A stretch of 64,000 nt of DNA from a bacterium (GTDB taxonomy: Bacteria; Myxococcota_A; Bradymonadia; Bradymonadales; Bradymonadaceae). Each line of letters starts with the position of its first letter. Position 1 is the stretch's first letter. Made by a program: the position numbers and the translations under genes. Of the stretch, positions 8,320 to 16,654 are shown piece by piece. A model generated the notes under the pieces. The model was not told where the DNA came from and did not search any database. It saw only the letters and a list, made by a program, of their open reading frames with translations. The stretch is from positions 62,001 through 126,000 of the forward strand of contig JAUIBR010000009.1 in assembly GCA_030427705.1 (NCBI GenBank), read 5' to 3'.

Positions 8320-8937
8320 ATGAAATTTTTCCGATTTCTTTTCCTACTAGCCCCTGTTCTGCTCGCCGTACCTGCGTGGGCCGAGCAAAGCGAAGAGGTT
8401 GCCTGCGAAGCATCCATTGAGCCGGAAGATGAGCCGGAAATGGTCACCTATGAAGAGGTGGTTTACGCCGAAGAAGACGATGACGCTTTCGAAGACATTG
8501 GCGCGATCGTGTTCGTGGGCGCCGGCCTATCCGGACGCTATGAATCAGGGTTCTCGCATCATACGCCGGCGTACCAAGTCGGACTTGGGGCGGCCGCCAA
8601 ACAAGGCAGCTTCAATCTAACACTCGCGTTCGACCAGCCTCGGGCCTTCGACCTGGGCTTGGACATGCGCATTAACATCCTTCCAGACTCCACAATCACG
8701 CCATTTGCTGGATTTGGCATGAGCTTGTTTTGGCTCACCGCAAAGTCGCTCCCCGAAGAACAGATCGGAATCGGTGCGTCCTTGATGCTTGGGGCACAAG
8801 GAATGTGGGACAAGACCCTCGTCAGCGTCATGTACCAACCCGAGATTCTATCGCTTCCCTCGTCGGACGAGGACAGCACATTGGACCCGTACGGCTTTCG
8901 ACATTCGATAATGGTGACCGCCGGTTGGCGCTTTTGA
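8320..8937 (+). CDS. Exported beta-barrel-like protein, paralogue of the divergent neighbour
   Basis: A 205-residue protein with a signal peptide (residues 1 to about 22, ending AWAEQ), then an acidic stretch, then a Gly-rich barrel-like domain ending in TAGWRF. The ending aligns by eye with that of the minus-strand gene at 7310-8194, which is transcribed divergently from a shared 125-bp intergenic region. The start is ATG at 8320; a GTG directly before it at 8317 is also possible. No catalytic motif is visible. Confidence 0.6.
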   Translation: MKFFRFLFLLAPVLLAVPAWAEQSEEVACEASIEPEDEPEMVTYEEVVYAEEDDDAFEDIGAIVFVGAGLSGRYESGFSHHTPAYQVGLGAAAKQGSFNLTLAFDQPRAFDLGLDMRINILPDSTITPFAGFGMSLFWLTAKSLPEEQIGIGASLMLGAQGMWDKTLVSVMYQPEILSLPSSDEDSTLDPYGFRHSIMVTAGWRF

Positions 8938-8975
8938 GCTTGTGACCAATGGTCGCGGGCAATTAGCCTATAACC

Positions 8976-9425
8976 GTGGTCTACATCATTGCTGCAGTAT
9001 TGGGTGGCATCGGCCTGGGATTGGTTCTGGCAGCCGTGTTTTGGCTCTCACGTCAGCAGCCGGAATTGCCGGAGAGCTTCCTTGCACCGGTCTTGGCAGC
9101 GGACGCCCTGGATTCGGACCTTCGCGTGTTGTACGCCCGTTCGATGGTTCTAGACGCGATCGAATCGAGCACCTGGGGGAGCCGAGTCGGGCTTGGTCCA
9201 GAGGTCCGGCGCGTCCTCGTGACATTGCAGTCGTTGCGGGTCCAAGGCGCGGCCGACGAAGAGATTTCGCCGATACTCGAACGTGTTGCAGAGATCGCAA
9301 GTTCGGACGCTGAAATGGGCCGCATGCAGTGGGAAGCAGGAAAGTTCGAACTGCGGGAGTTACGTAATGGTGTTCGCGCTCAGTCATATACAGTGCGCGA
9401 ATCGGGCCGTTCGATAGCTTCTTGA
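8976..9425 (+). CDS. Small membrane-anchored protein
   Basis: A 149-residue protein starting with GTG. Residues 2 to about 23 are a hydrophobic, Gly-rich transmembrane anchor, followed by a mostly helical soluble region with many charged residues. No family was recognised. It is separated from the gene before it by 38 nt and from the FHA gene by about 196 nt that contain two hairpins. Confidence 0.45.
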   Translation: MVYIIAAVLGGIGLGLVLAAVFWLSRQQPELPESFLAPVLAADALDSDLRVLYARSMVLDAIESSTWGSRVGLGPEVRRVLVTLQSLRVQGAADEEISPILERVAEIASSDAEMGRMQWEAGKFELRELRNGVRAQSYTVRESGRSIAS

Positions 9426-9535
9426 AGATCGTCCTTTGCGGATTGCGGTAAATGTGTAAGCTTGCTCGCTCGGCAATCCTAGCGAAAATGTCGGTGATTG
9501 CTCATTTAGAGGCCGGTCCATCTTGACGATATGGC

Positions 9536-9555
9536 GGGTAAAACATAATTTACCC
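9536..9555. promoter_or_regulatory. Perfect AT-rich inverted repeat upstream of the FHA gene
   Basis: GGGTAAA (9536-9542) and TTTACCC (9549-9555) are perfect complements around a 6-nt spacer. With its dyad symmetry and location 67 nt before the FHA start, it could be an operator for a dimeric regulator or a leader hairpin. Confidence 0.35.
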
Positions 9556-9582
9556 ATCAAGATTAATCGAACCGGTAGTTAA

Positions 9583-9602
9583 GGGGTTGCACCCCAATTT
9601 TT
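9583..9602 (+). terminator. Short GC hairpin followed by T-run before the FHA gene
   Basis: GGGGT (9583-9587) pairs with ACCCC (9591-9595) and is followed by AATTTTT. The 5-bp stem is short for an intrinsic terminator. It could terminate the small membrane gene or attenuate the FHA-dnaB transcript. Confidence 0.4.
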
Positions 9603-9621
9603 GGCGAGTCGAGGAGCTGAA

Positions 9622-10575
9622 TTGAATCGGCGGGCTAACGGCGGATACGTACTCAAGTTCATCTCAGGGAAATACCAAGGTGGTGAGTTCCCACTAGAGA
9701 TGGAAGGCGAAGTTGTAATTGGTCGCTCGAGCGAGCTGGACATGGTCCTTGTTGAGGACATGGTCTCTCGCCGGCATGCGCGTATTACGACTTACAACGG
9801 CGAGATCTATATTGAGGATTTCGGGAGTACCAACGGCAGCTTCGTCAATGGTGAGAAAATCACCAAAGCGCGCCTGAAAGAAGGCGACCGCATCCTCATC
9901 GGCACCAATATTATCAAGCTCGTTCACCGCGACAGTGACGAAGACGGCGCAGGCCAAGACATGCGCGGCGCAGCCGTCATGCCTGACCGAGGGTCAGCAA
10001 CCCGTACCACTGGCGCGACCCTGACCGGCTCAATCTCCGGTCTCATCGAAGAAGTTCCACTTCCTGACCTCCTGCAGTTGTTCTCAACCAGTAAGAAGTC
10101 GGGTGTTCTTGTCATCCACAAAGACGACGATGTCGCGAAGGTCTACCTTCGAGAAGGACGCGTCTACTTTGCGATGATCAACGAAGATCCTGATGTGACC
10201 GCATACAAAGCGTTCTACCGCATCATGGGCTGGAACCACGGCACCTTCTCGCTTGAGCACCCAACCGACGAATCGTTCGAGAACGAAATCGATGAGTCGA
10301 CCGAAGCGCTCATGATGGAAGGGATGCGTATCCTGGACGAAATCGGCAACCTCGGTGGCGATGTTCCCGACTTCTCCGACCACCTGGACGTCAACACCCC
10401 GTTGATTCCACCATTGCGAAGCCTCACACCTGAGCTGCTGGATACGATTCAGCTCGTCCTCAACTACAAGGACGTGTCGTCAGTGCTCAATAAGTCGTTA
10501 GCGACCGATTTGGAAACGATGCAAGACATCGTCTACCTCATCCGCAACGACTACGTGAAGTCCAGCCCAAAGTAG
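9622..10575 (+). CDS. FHA domain protein with DUF4388 (PATAN-like) domain
   Basis: A 317-residue cytoplasmic signalling protein. The N-terminal part is an FHA phosphothreonine-binding domain: GRSSE, SRRHA and STNGSFVNG are in the expected order within about residues 30-85. From about residue 135 comes a DUF4388/PATAN-like segment (SGLIEEVPLPDLLQLF, then KSGVLVI and LREGRVYFA), found in many myxobacterial regulators. The TTG at 9622 is chosen because GAGGAG lies 5 nt before it; a TTG at 9601 has no such site. The gene ends 9 nt before dnaB, so it is probably cotranscribed with it. The binding partner is unknown, presumably a substrate of a Ser/Thr kinase. Confidence 0.8.
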   Translation: MNRRANGGYVLKFISGKYQGGEFPLEMEGEVVIGRSSELDMVLVEDMVSRRHARITTYNGEIYIEDFGSTNGSFVNGEKITKARLKEGDRILIGTNIIKLVHRDSDEDGAGQDMRGAAVMPDRGSATRTTGATLTGSISGLIEEVPLPDLLQLFSTSKKSGVLVIHKDDDVAKVYLREGRVYFAMINEDPDVTAYKAFYRIMGWNHGTFSLEHPTDESFENEIDESTEALMMEGMRILDEIGNLGGDVPDFSDHLDVNTPLIPPLRSLTPELLDTIQLVLNYKDVSSVLNKSLATDLETMQDIVYLIRNDYVKSSPK

Positions 10576-10584
10576 AGGAGCCCC

Positions 10585-11940
10585 ATGGCCTCCTCGCCAC
10601 ACGTTCCACCACCGGGGGGGATTCGCGTTCCACCGCATAATGATGATGCGGAGCGCTCCGTTTTGGGCGCCGTCATGCTCAATCAGCGGATCCTGGACGA
10701 GATCCAAGGAACCCTATTCCCCGAAGATTTCTATCGTGAGCCCCACCGCCATATCTACCGCGCGATGCTCGACATGCACGCCCGCGGCGAGCCTATTGAT
10801 CCGGTTACGCTGAGCGATTCGCTCAATGCCAGTGATTCGTTGGAGAGCGTTGGTGGACCCGACGAGCTCAACAAGCTCATCGGCGTCGTCCCGTCGACCG
10901 CGAACGTAGAGCACTATTCCACGATCGTTCGACGCAAGTCGGCATTGCGTTCGTTCATCGCAGCCGCCGATACACTGGTTGAAGAAGCTTACCAGGACGT
11001 CCCCGATATGGAGACGTTCATGGACGAGGCGGAGCGCCGGATCTTCGAGATCACCCAACGCGGTACGAAACGCGGCTACGCGACGATGCGCGAGGTCATT
11101 AAGGAGACGTTCACGCAGATCGAAGCGCTCTTCATCGAGAGCAAGAGCGTCACCGGCGTCCCATCGGGTTTCATGGACCTCGATGAAATCACGGCCGGCT
11201 GGCAACCGTCCGACCTCATCATTTTGGCCGCTCGTCCTGCCATGGGTAAAACCAGTTTCACACTGAATATGGTTAGCCATGCCGCCGTTGAGCGGAAAGT
11301 CCCGGCGGCATTCTTCAGCTTGGAAATGTCGAACTCACAGCTCGCCATTCGTATGTTGTGCAGTGAAGCGCGGGTCGACCAGAGTCGCCTGCGCCGCGGA
11401 CGCATGACCGAGCAAGAGTGGGCGCGTCTAATCAAGGCGGCCGGAAGCCTGTCCGAGGCCCCTATCTTCTTGGACGACACGCCCGCGCTGTCGATCATGG
11501 AGTTTCGGTCGAAGTGTCGACGCCTCAAGGCCGAGCACGACCTTGGGATCATCTTTGTCGACTACCTCCAGCTGATGCGGGGAAGCGCGCAAACACGCGG
11601 CAGCCGCGAACAGGAGATTTCCGAGATTTCGCGTAACCTCAAAGCGGTCGCGAAAGAACTGGATGTGCCAATCATCGCACTCGCGCAGTTGAATCGTGGT
11701 GTCGAGCAACGTGCGGATAAACGTCCGATGATGAGTGACCTTCGTGAATCCGGCGCTATCGAGCAGGATGCTGACATCATCACGTTCATCTACCGGGATG
11801 AAGTCTACAATCCAGAAACCGAACGAAAGGGCATCGCCGAGATTATCTTGGGCAAACACCGCAACGGTTCGCTAGGCACAGTCGATCTGCGCTTCTTTGG
11901 CGCCTACACTCGATTCGAGAATCTGGCGCCAGAGGACTAG
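10585..11940 (+). CDS. dnaB: Replicative DNA helicase DnaB
   Basis: A 451-residue hexameric helicase that unwinds DNA ahead of the replication fork. The N-terminal DnaB domain (about residues 18-120) is followed by a linker and a RecA-like motor domain with Walker A ARPAMGKT at about 217-224, Walker B IIFVDYLQL near 327, and LAQLNRGVEQR as the later conserved motif. Length is normal and no intein is present. GAGGAG precedes the ATG. The gene is sandwiched between the FHA-DUF4388 gene (9-nt gap) and a lipoprotein gene whose ATG directly abuts the dnaB stop. Confidence 0.97.
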   Translation: MASSPHVPPPGGIRVPPHNDDAERSVLGAVMLNQRILDEIQGTLFPEDFYREPHRHIYRAMLDMHARGEPIDPVTLSDSLNASDSLESVGGPDELNKLIGVVPSTANVEHYSTIVRRKSALRSFIAAADTLVEEAYQDVPDMETFMDEAERRIFEITQRGTKRGYATMREVIKETFTQIEALFIESKSVTGVPSGFMDLDEITAGWQPSDLIILAARPAMGKTSFTLNMVSHAAVERKVPAAFFSLEMSNSQLAIRMLCSEARVDQSRLRRGRMTEQEWARLIKAAGSLSEAPIFLDDTPALSIMEFRSKCRRLKAEHDLGIIFVDYLQLMRGSAQTRGSREQEISEISRNLKAVAKELDVPIIALAQLNRGVEQRADKRPMMSDLRESGAIEQDADIITFIYRDEVYNPETERKGIAEIILGKHRNGSLGTVDLRFFGAYTRFENLAPED

Positions 11941-13023
11941 ATGCGCTTCATCGTTTTTCTCGTCGCAGTGTCCCTGTTGGGATGTGAATCGAAGCCCAAA
12001 GAAACGGCACCCGACCCAGCGCCCGCCAAGGACGCCGGGCAAGTTGCTGAGAAACCCAATGACAATCCCCAACCCACTCCTGTCGCAACGACCGGTCCCA
12101 CCGTGCGTATCGCCGCCCCGCATAAACTTCTTCAGATGCGGATGGACCAGACCAAGCCAATCGGGAACATCGTCGTCGAAGATAGCGAGCCCCAACCTCT
12201 GGAAGGATTTGGGTTAAACCGTTGTCAGACAGGATTTGTCTTTCAGGGGTATTACAAAGAGGGTGACAAGCTCGTTTCAACCCCGCATTTCAACGTGCAG
12301 CTCGGCGAAGTGCCGCTTGGTCGTGCGTTCGTCTACGACGATCCCATGATCGAAACGACCGTTCTCAAGATGAATGTATCGGCGTTCGACCTCGACAACG
12401 TCAAAGGCGTCATCTCCTTGAACGACGCGGCCACGGGCGTCGAGCGCATGAAGATGACGCTTGATGGCCCACCGACGACAGTTGCGACAGCGCCAGGCGT
12501 GGGCCCGATGGGCTGCTATACCACTGGCTACTACCTCGCCGATGGAAAACAAGGCCCGGTGGTCGCCGTGTGGGATGGGAATGAGTTGTTTTACGTCGGA
12601 ATTCAGTTGACCGAGAACCGTAGCCTGACGGTTGAGTTCGCGATGCGCGGCGGTCAGCGCCGGCCCGAAAACATGATTCAAGCCAGCTTGAAACGTGTGT
12701 TCGAGAAACCTGACCGGTTCCCATTTCGGGTGAATTTCGAGAAACGTTTCAACGCAGAACCCGTCTACGACAAGACCGGGCCCCAACTTAGCGTGCAGAA
12801 GACGCCCGTGGAATCGGGCAATATCCGCGCGGCATTCCGCAGCTCAAGCCCGAATGGACCCATCCGTATCGAGCTTGAGAACATCACCATCCCGCCAGAT
12901 CACGGCGAGCTGTCAGGGAAGACTGTGAACTTCAAAGTGGAGGCAGAGTTCGTGAGCGACCTCAAAGGACGGCTTGTCCCCGTCCCGATTCCGCCTCAAT
13001 GGAAAAGTGTCGCTGGCGACTAG
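11941..13023 (+). CDS. Lipoprotein of unknown function downstream of dnaB
   Basis: A 360-residue lipoprotein with a very short signal peptide and lipobox SLLGC (Cys15), followed by a Pro/Ala/Lys-rich linker to about residue 55. The remaining beta-rich region has no family I recognise; it contains a few cysteines and ends without a membrane segment. The start codon abuts the dnaB stop (TAGATG), implying coupled translation, though a functional link to replication is not evident. Its stop overlaps the convergent gene by 4 nt. Confidence 0.65.
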   Translation: MRFIVFLVAVSLLGCESKPKETAPDPAPAKDAGQVAEKPNDNPQPTPVATTGPTVRIAAPHKLLQMRMDQTKPIGNIVVEDSEPQPLEGFGLNRCQTGFVFQGYYKEGDKLVSTPHFNVQLGEVPLGRAFVYDDPMIETTVLKMNVSAFDLDNVKGVISLNDAATGVERMKMTLDGPPTTVATAPGVGPMGCYTTGYYLADGKQGPVVAVWDGNELFYVGIQLTENRSLTVEFAMRGGQRRPENMIQASLKRVFEKPDRFPFRVNFEKRFNAEPVYDKTGPQLSVQKTPVESGNIRAAFRSSSPNGPIRIELENITIPPDHGELSGKTVNFKVEAEFVSDLKGRLVPVPIPPQWKSVAGD

Positions 13024-13430
13024 ATGTAGCGATTGTAGTCTGGGAAGAAATCCCAATCGCCGACTGCGCGGTCCTTCTTGCACATCGCCACGAAGTACGC
13101 ATCAGCGACAATCAGAAGATTCAACGCATATCCAATCCCGCAGGTCAGAATCACAGCGCCGAAGATGACCAGTCCTTTCACGGTTTGGCCAAGCATGACG
13201 TGCCCGATTCCTGGGAAGAAGAACGAGACGATGAGTGCGATGATATCGTTCTGCTCAAGCTGATGCTTCACCTTCGCCGGCGGGCCGGGCTGGTGGGTCA
13301 TCTGCTGTTGTGGCGCCTGCTGTGGCTGTTGTCCGAAGCCTTGTTGTGGCTGCTGTTGTGGTGCCTGTCCTGGCTGTTGAGGTTGACCTGGCTGACCGCC
13401 CGGATTTCCCCAGTCGTTTCCGTCCGACAT
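13020..13430 (-). CDS. TM2-like small membrane protein with Pro/Gln-rich N-terminus
   Basis: A 136-residue protein. The first 55 residues are Gly/Pro/Gln-rich (for example QPQQPGQ) and lack a signal peptide. Two hydrophobic segments follow (about residues 62-82 and 84-106), with a PGIGHVMLG turn between them that resembles TM2-domain proteins, then a short cytoplasmic-type tail. It begins 8 nt after the pepP stop on the same strand, so it is likely cotranscribed with pepP. Function unknown. Confidence 0.65.
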   Translation of the reverse strand: MSDGNDWGNPGGQPGQPQQPGQAPQQQPQQGFGQQPQQAPQQQMTHQPGPPAKVKHQLEQNDIIALIVSFFFPGIGHVMLGQTVKGLVIFGAVILTCGIGYALNLLIVADAYFVAMCKKDRAVGDWDFFPDYNRYI

Positions 13431-13438
13431 ATTGCTTC

Positions 13439-14758
13439 CTATGGTGTTCCGACGATGTCTTCGATCTCAGAGACCTCTTTTGGACACATCGCCGTTAGGT
13501 TTTCGTTACCGTCATTTGTGACGAGTATATCATCCTCAATTCTGATGCCTACCCCGCGTAGTTCGGCGGGAACATCGTCCTCGTGTGGGAAATAGAGTCC
13601 CGGTTCAATGGTCAAGACCATGCCAGGTTCAAGTTTGCGCCACTCGCCTTCATCGTCGAAGTATCGACCTACATCATGAACGTCGATCCCCAAGAAGTGG
13701 CCGACATTGTGCGGGTAGAAGCGCTTGTATGCTTCCGTTTCGACGTTCTCGTCGACCGAGCCCTTCAGTACGCTCATGTCGATGAGTGATTGCGTGAGTC
13801 GCTGTACCGTCAGGCGTTGAAGTTCGTCGTAGCGAAGCCCAGCTTTGGCTTCTTCGATGGACTGCTTCTGCGAATCCAGTACGGCTTGGTAAGCGTCGCG
13901 TTGAGCGGGCGTGAACTTCCCGTTCGCAGGGAACGTTCGTGTGATGTCTGCGGCATAGAAATGATATTCGCACCCAGCATCGATGAGGACGACATCACCG
14001 TCCTGAACCTCATCACGATTCTCGGTGTAGTGGAGGATCGTCGCATTTGCAGCGGCTCCCACGATGGAACTGTAGGCAGGAAACTCTCCACCATGCAGTT
14101 TGAAGTGGTGCTCAATCTCGGCCTGAAGTTCGTATTCATGAACGCCCGGCTTCACCAGTTTCATTGCGCGAATGTGGGCATCGGAGGTGATTTGCGCCGC
14201 ACGGCGCATGAGCTGAATTTCTTCAGGGCGCTTGAACAGGCGCATTTCATGGACGATGTCGCGGATATCGGCCAGCCGCTTGGGTGCCTTCGGCGCTTGT
14301 TTACGGGTGGAGCGCAGTTTTTCGATGATGCGCATCATCCGTGTTTCTTCTTCCGGATACTCACCCCACGCGAAGTGCAACGTGTCTCGGTGTTCGAGAT
14401 AGTCGCCCAGGATTTCCTCAACCTGCGAGATGGGATGTGCCTTGTCTGCGCCGAACAACTGCATCGCGCCATCGGTTCCCGCGCGTAGTCCATCCCAGAC
14501 TTCCTTTTCAGGATCTCGCTCACGAACGAACATGATGAAATCGCCGTCCGCGTGGCCGGGCGCCAGGACTGCGATGCAATCGGGTTCCCGGAAGCCCGTC
14601 AGATACATGAGGTCACTGTCAGGCCGGTACGGGTAGTTGGTGTCGTTTGAACGACTGCGCTCAGGCGTGCTGAAGAGAACGGCCACGGAATTGGGACCGA
14701 TTGCATCGATAACTTGATCCCTGCGTGCCTTGAATTGTGCTGCTGTTACTTCGTACAT
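13439..14758 (-). CDS. pepP: Xaa-Pro aminopeptidase (aminopeptidase P)
   Basis: A 439-residue cytosolic dinuclear-metal peptidase that removes an N-terminal residue preceding proline. It has the N-terminal aminopeptidase P domain (YRPDSDLMYLTGF) and a C-terminal pita-bread domain. The five metal ligands appear in their usual contexts: LIDAG and ADITRTF (two Asp), NVGHFLG (His), LTIEPGLYF (Glu) and RIEDDIL (Glu). AAGGAAG precedes the ATG. The length fits the E. coli PepP type. The divergent gene at 14954 shares a 195-bp upstream region. Confidence 0.93.
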   Translation of the reverse strand: MYEVTAAQFKARRDQVIDAIGPNSVAVLFSTPERSRSNDTNYPYRPDSDLMYLTGFREPDCIAVLAPGHADGDFIMFVRERDPEKEVWDGLRAGTDGAMQLFGADKAHPISQVEEILGDYLEHRDTLHFAWGEYPEEETRMMRIIEKLRSTRKQAPKAPKRLADIRDIVHEMRLFKRPEEIQLMRRAAQITSDAHIRAMKLVKPGVHEYELQAEIEHHFKLHGGEFPAYSSIVGAAANATILHYTENRDEVQDGDVVLIDAGCEYHFYAADITRTFPANGKFTPAQRDAYQAVLDSQKQSIEEAKAGLRYDELQRLTVQRLTQSLIDMSVLKGSVDENVETEAYKRFYPHNVGHFLGIDVHDVGRYFDDEGEWRKLEPGMVLTIEPGLYFPHEDDVPAELRGVGIRIEDDILVTNDGNENLTAMCPKEVSEIEDIVGTP

Positions 14759-14953
14759 CGAGCTTCCTTGTGCGCCGTATTTCCGCGCATCCTAAAGGAT
14801 CCTGAATGGCTTGGACAGATCCCAATTTTCGCAGAAATGGAACCCTGCCTGACAAATGACATCTGATGGAATAAACTGGTCTCAGTCAATCGTTGAGCAG
14901 TTGAATAGGTTGTAACCCGCGCGCAAGCGCATAGCCCAAATAGGTCGTTTTTC

Positions 14954-15877
14954 ATGGCAATCACACCACGAACACTACTCAAGAATCCTCTCATCCTCAT
15001 TGTTGCTACGTTGTCGTTCTTCGCGATGACCGCCCTGTCGATCTTCATGCTCACGTCTTCGTGTCAGCAGAAAACGGTCAAGGTGAATAGGGTTGTCGTG
15101 GAGACCTATGATGCGTGTAACTACGTGGCGTCCACTCCAGAAATGATGAACTGGAGCGAGAACGACTTCATCGCGGTCGCCGCTTGCTACGACGGCAAGA
15201 ACGATTCGCAGTCGGCTATCAACATCGCTGACCACGGTCTGCGCATGTACCCTCGGTCCGAGAGCCTCTTCAACATCAAGGGTTACCATCAGATTGAGAT
15301 GAAGCGCTATGAAGCTGCGGTCGACACCCTGCGTCACGGCCTCGAGATGGTCCGCACACCGACGACCGGTACGATGGAAAACAACCTTGCCTGGGCAGGC
15401 CTTTGGGTTCCTCGTGAAATGACGTTGGGTCAGGCTCGCAACCTCTACACGCGTTCGCTCCAGCGCGACGCAAAGAGCTGTGAAGCAATCCACACGGGCT
15501 TGTGGGTTGAATACGCTGTAGCTGCACAGGCTAATGGACCAACGCGCAAGTTCGCTATCAACCGATACGACCGACTTCGTGACCAATACGACGGATGCGA
15601 AAAACGTGTCCTCTCGACCAGCGACGAAAACATCATCGCTGAAGTTCTGGGCGCTGGCGTGCTCGACTACGAAATGGCGATGTTGTCCTCCAGTGACTCG
15701 AAGCCTGATTGGGCTCGCCGTCATACGGCTAACAAGCTCATCAAAACGGCAACGTCTCAAGCCAAGTCGGTCAACGTTTTCAACAGCGCTGAGCTTTGCG
15801 AGGCAGCAACTCCAATCGGAGCGCTTCAGCACTCGTGCCTGCAGCTGACGAAGCACAAAAAGACACCCTGCCGCTAA
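14954..15877 (+). CDS. Membrane-anchored TPR-like protein
   Basis: A 307-residue protein with an N-terminal transmembrane anchor at about residues 12-36. The soluble part contains helical-hairpin repeats resembling TPR units (around SLFNIKGYHQIEMKRYEAA) and several cysteines, suggesting a periplasmic protein with disulfides. No catalytic motif was found. A GC-rich hairpin 55 nt past the stop probably ends the transcript. Function unknown; such proteins often act as scaffolds. Confidence 0.6.
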   Translation: MAITPRTLLKNPLILIVATLSFFAMTALSIFMLTSSCQQKTVKVNRVVVETYDACNYVASTPEMMNWSENDFIAVAACYDGKNDSQSAINIADHGLRMYPRSESLFNIKGYHQIEMKRYEAAVDTLRHGLEMVRTPTTGTMENNLAWAGLWVPREMTLGQARNLYTRSLQRDAKSCEAIHTGLWVEYAVAAQANGPTRKFAINRYDRLRDQYDGCEKRVLSTSDENIIAEVLGAGVLDYEMAMLSSSDSKPDWARRHTANKLIKTATSQAKSVNVFNSAELCEAATPIGALQHSCLQLTKHKKTPCR

Positions 15878-15931
15878 GGCAAACCAAAGATTGAAGCGAG
15901 ATCGTCCGCGGGTGGACGAATCACGTTAACC

Positions 15932-15956
15932 AGCGGCGAGGTAACCCCTCGCCGCT
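15932..15956 (+). terminator. Intrinsic-terminator-like hairpin after the TPR-like gene
   Basis: AGCGGCGAGG (15932-15941) pairs perfectly with CCTCGCCGCT (15947-15956) around a 5-nt loop, and is followed by TCAGTTTGT. The stem is strong but the T-tract is weak. Confidence 0.6.
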
Positions 15957-15976
15957 TCAGTTTGTAGAGGGCTCAC

Positions 15977-16654
15977 GTGTGCGGCCGATTTACGCTCACA
16001 TCTCCATCCGACCAGATTGATGACCTCCTCAAGGTCGTCTCGCCTGAATGGAGCCCACGCTACAACATAGCTCCCTCCCAGGACGTTATCGTCGTGACAA
16101 GTGATTCAGGGAGACGTTCAGCATCACTGATGCGTTGGGGGTTGATTCCAACCTGGGCAAAGGACGAGTCGATTGGCAATCGCTGCATCAATGCGCGAGC
16201 CGAGACCGTCGCCCAAAAGCCAGCATTCCGAAATGCTTATCGCCATCGTCGATGCCTCATTCCAGCCAACGGGTTCTATGAATGGCGTCAGACGAAGGTC
16301 AAAAAGCCCTTCTATATCGGAATCGATGGCTTTGAACTGATGGCGTTTGGCGGGCTCTGGGAAGAATGGACTCGCCAGGATGGCTCGAAGGTTAGCTCAT
16401 GCTCCATCATTACCGTGGCACCCAATCCGATGATCGCGAGCTTCCATGACCGAATGCCGTTGATCCTGGACCCAACAAACTGGTCGGATTGGCTCAAAGC
16501 GGATGCCTCACCAGAAACCATCGACTCGCTGCTTCAAACCTACGACGAAGCAAAGATGACGATGCATGGCGTGAATTCGCGGGTTGGAAACGTGATGAAT
16601 GATGATGCGTCGCTGATTGAACCAGAAGAAGATCCGCAGCAGACGTTGTTCTAG
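15977..16654 (+). CDS. SOS response-associated peptidase (SRAP; HMCES/YedK family)
   Basis: A 225-residue SRAP protein. The family shields abasic sites in single-stranded DNA by forming a thiazolidine crosslink through Cys2 after Met removal. The GTG start at 15977 is fixed by biology: it puts Cys at position 2 (MCGRF). Other family landmarks are RYNIAPSQ (conserved Asn), GFYEWR (Glu) and FHDRMPLIL (His). Length fits YedK. It follows the terminator hairpin of the previous gene. Its stop overlaps that of the convergent lipoprotein gene by 4 nt. No LexA box was identified. Confidence 0.93.
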   Translation: MCGRFTLTSPSDQIDDLLKVVSPEWSPRYNIAPSQDVIVVTSDSGRRSASLMRWGLIPTWAKDESIGNRCINARAETVAQKPAFRNAYRHRRCLIPANGFYEWRQTKVKKPFYIGIDGFELMAFGGLWEEWTRQDGSKVSSCSIITVAPNPMIASFHDRMPLILDPTNWSDWLKADASPETIDSLLQTYDEAKMTMHGVNSRVGNVMNDDASLIEPEEDPQQTLF

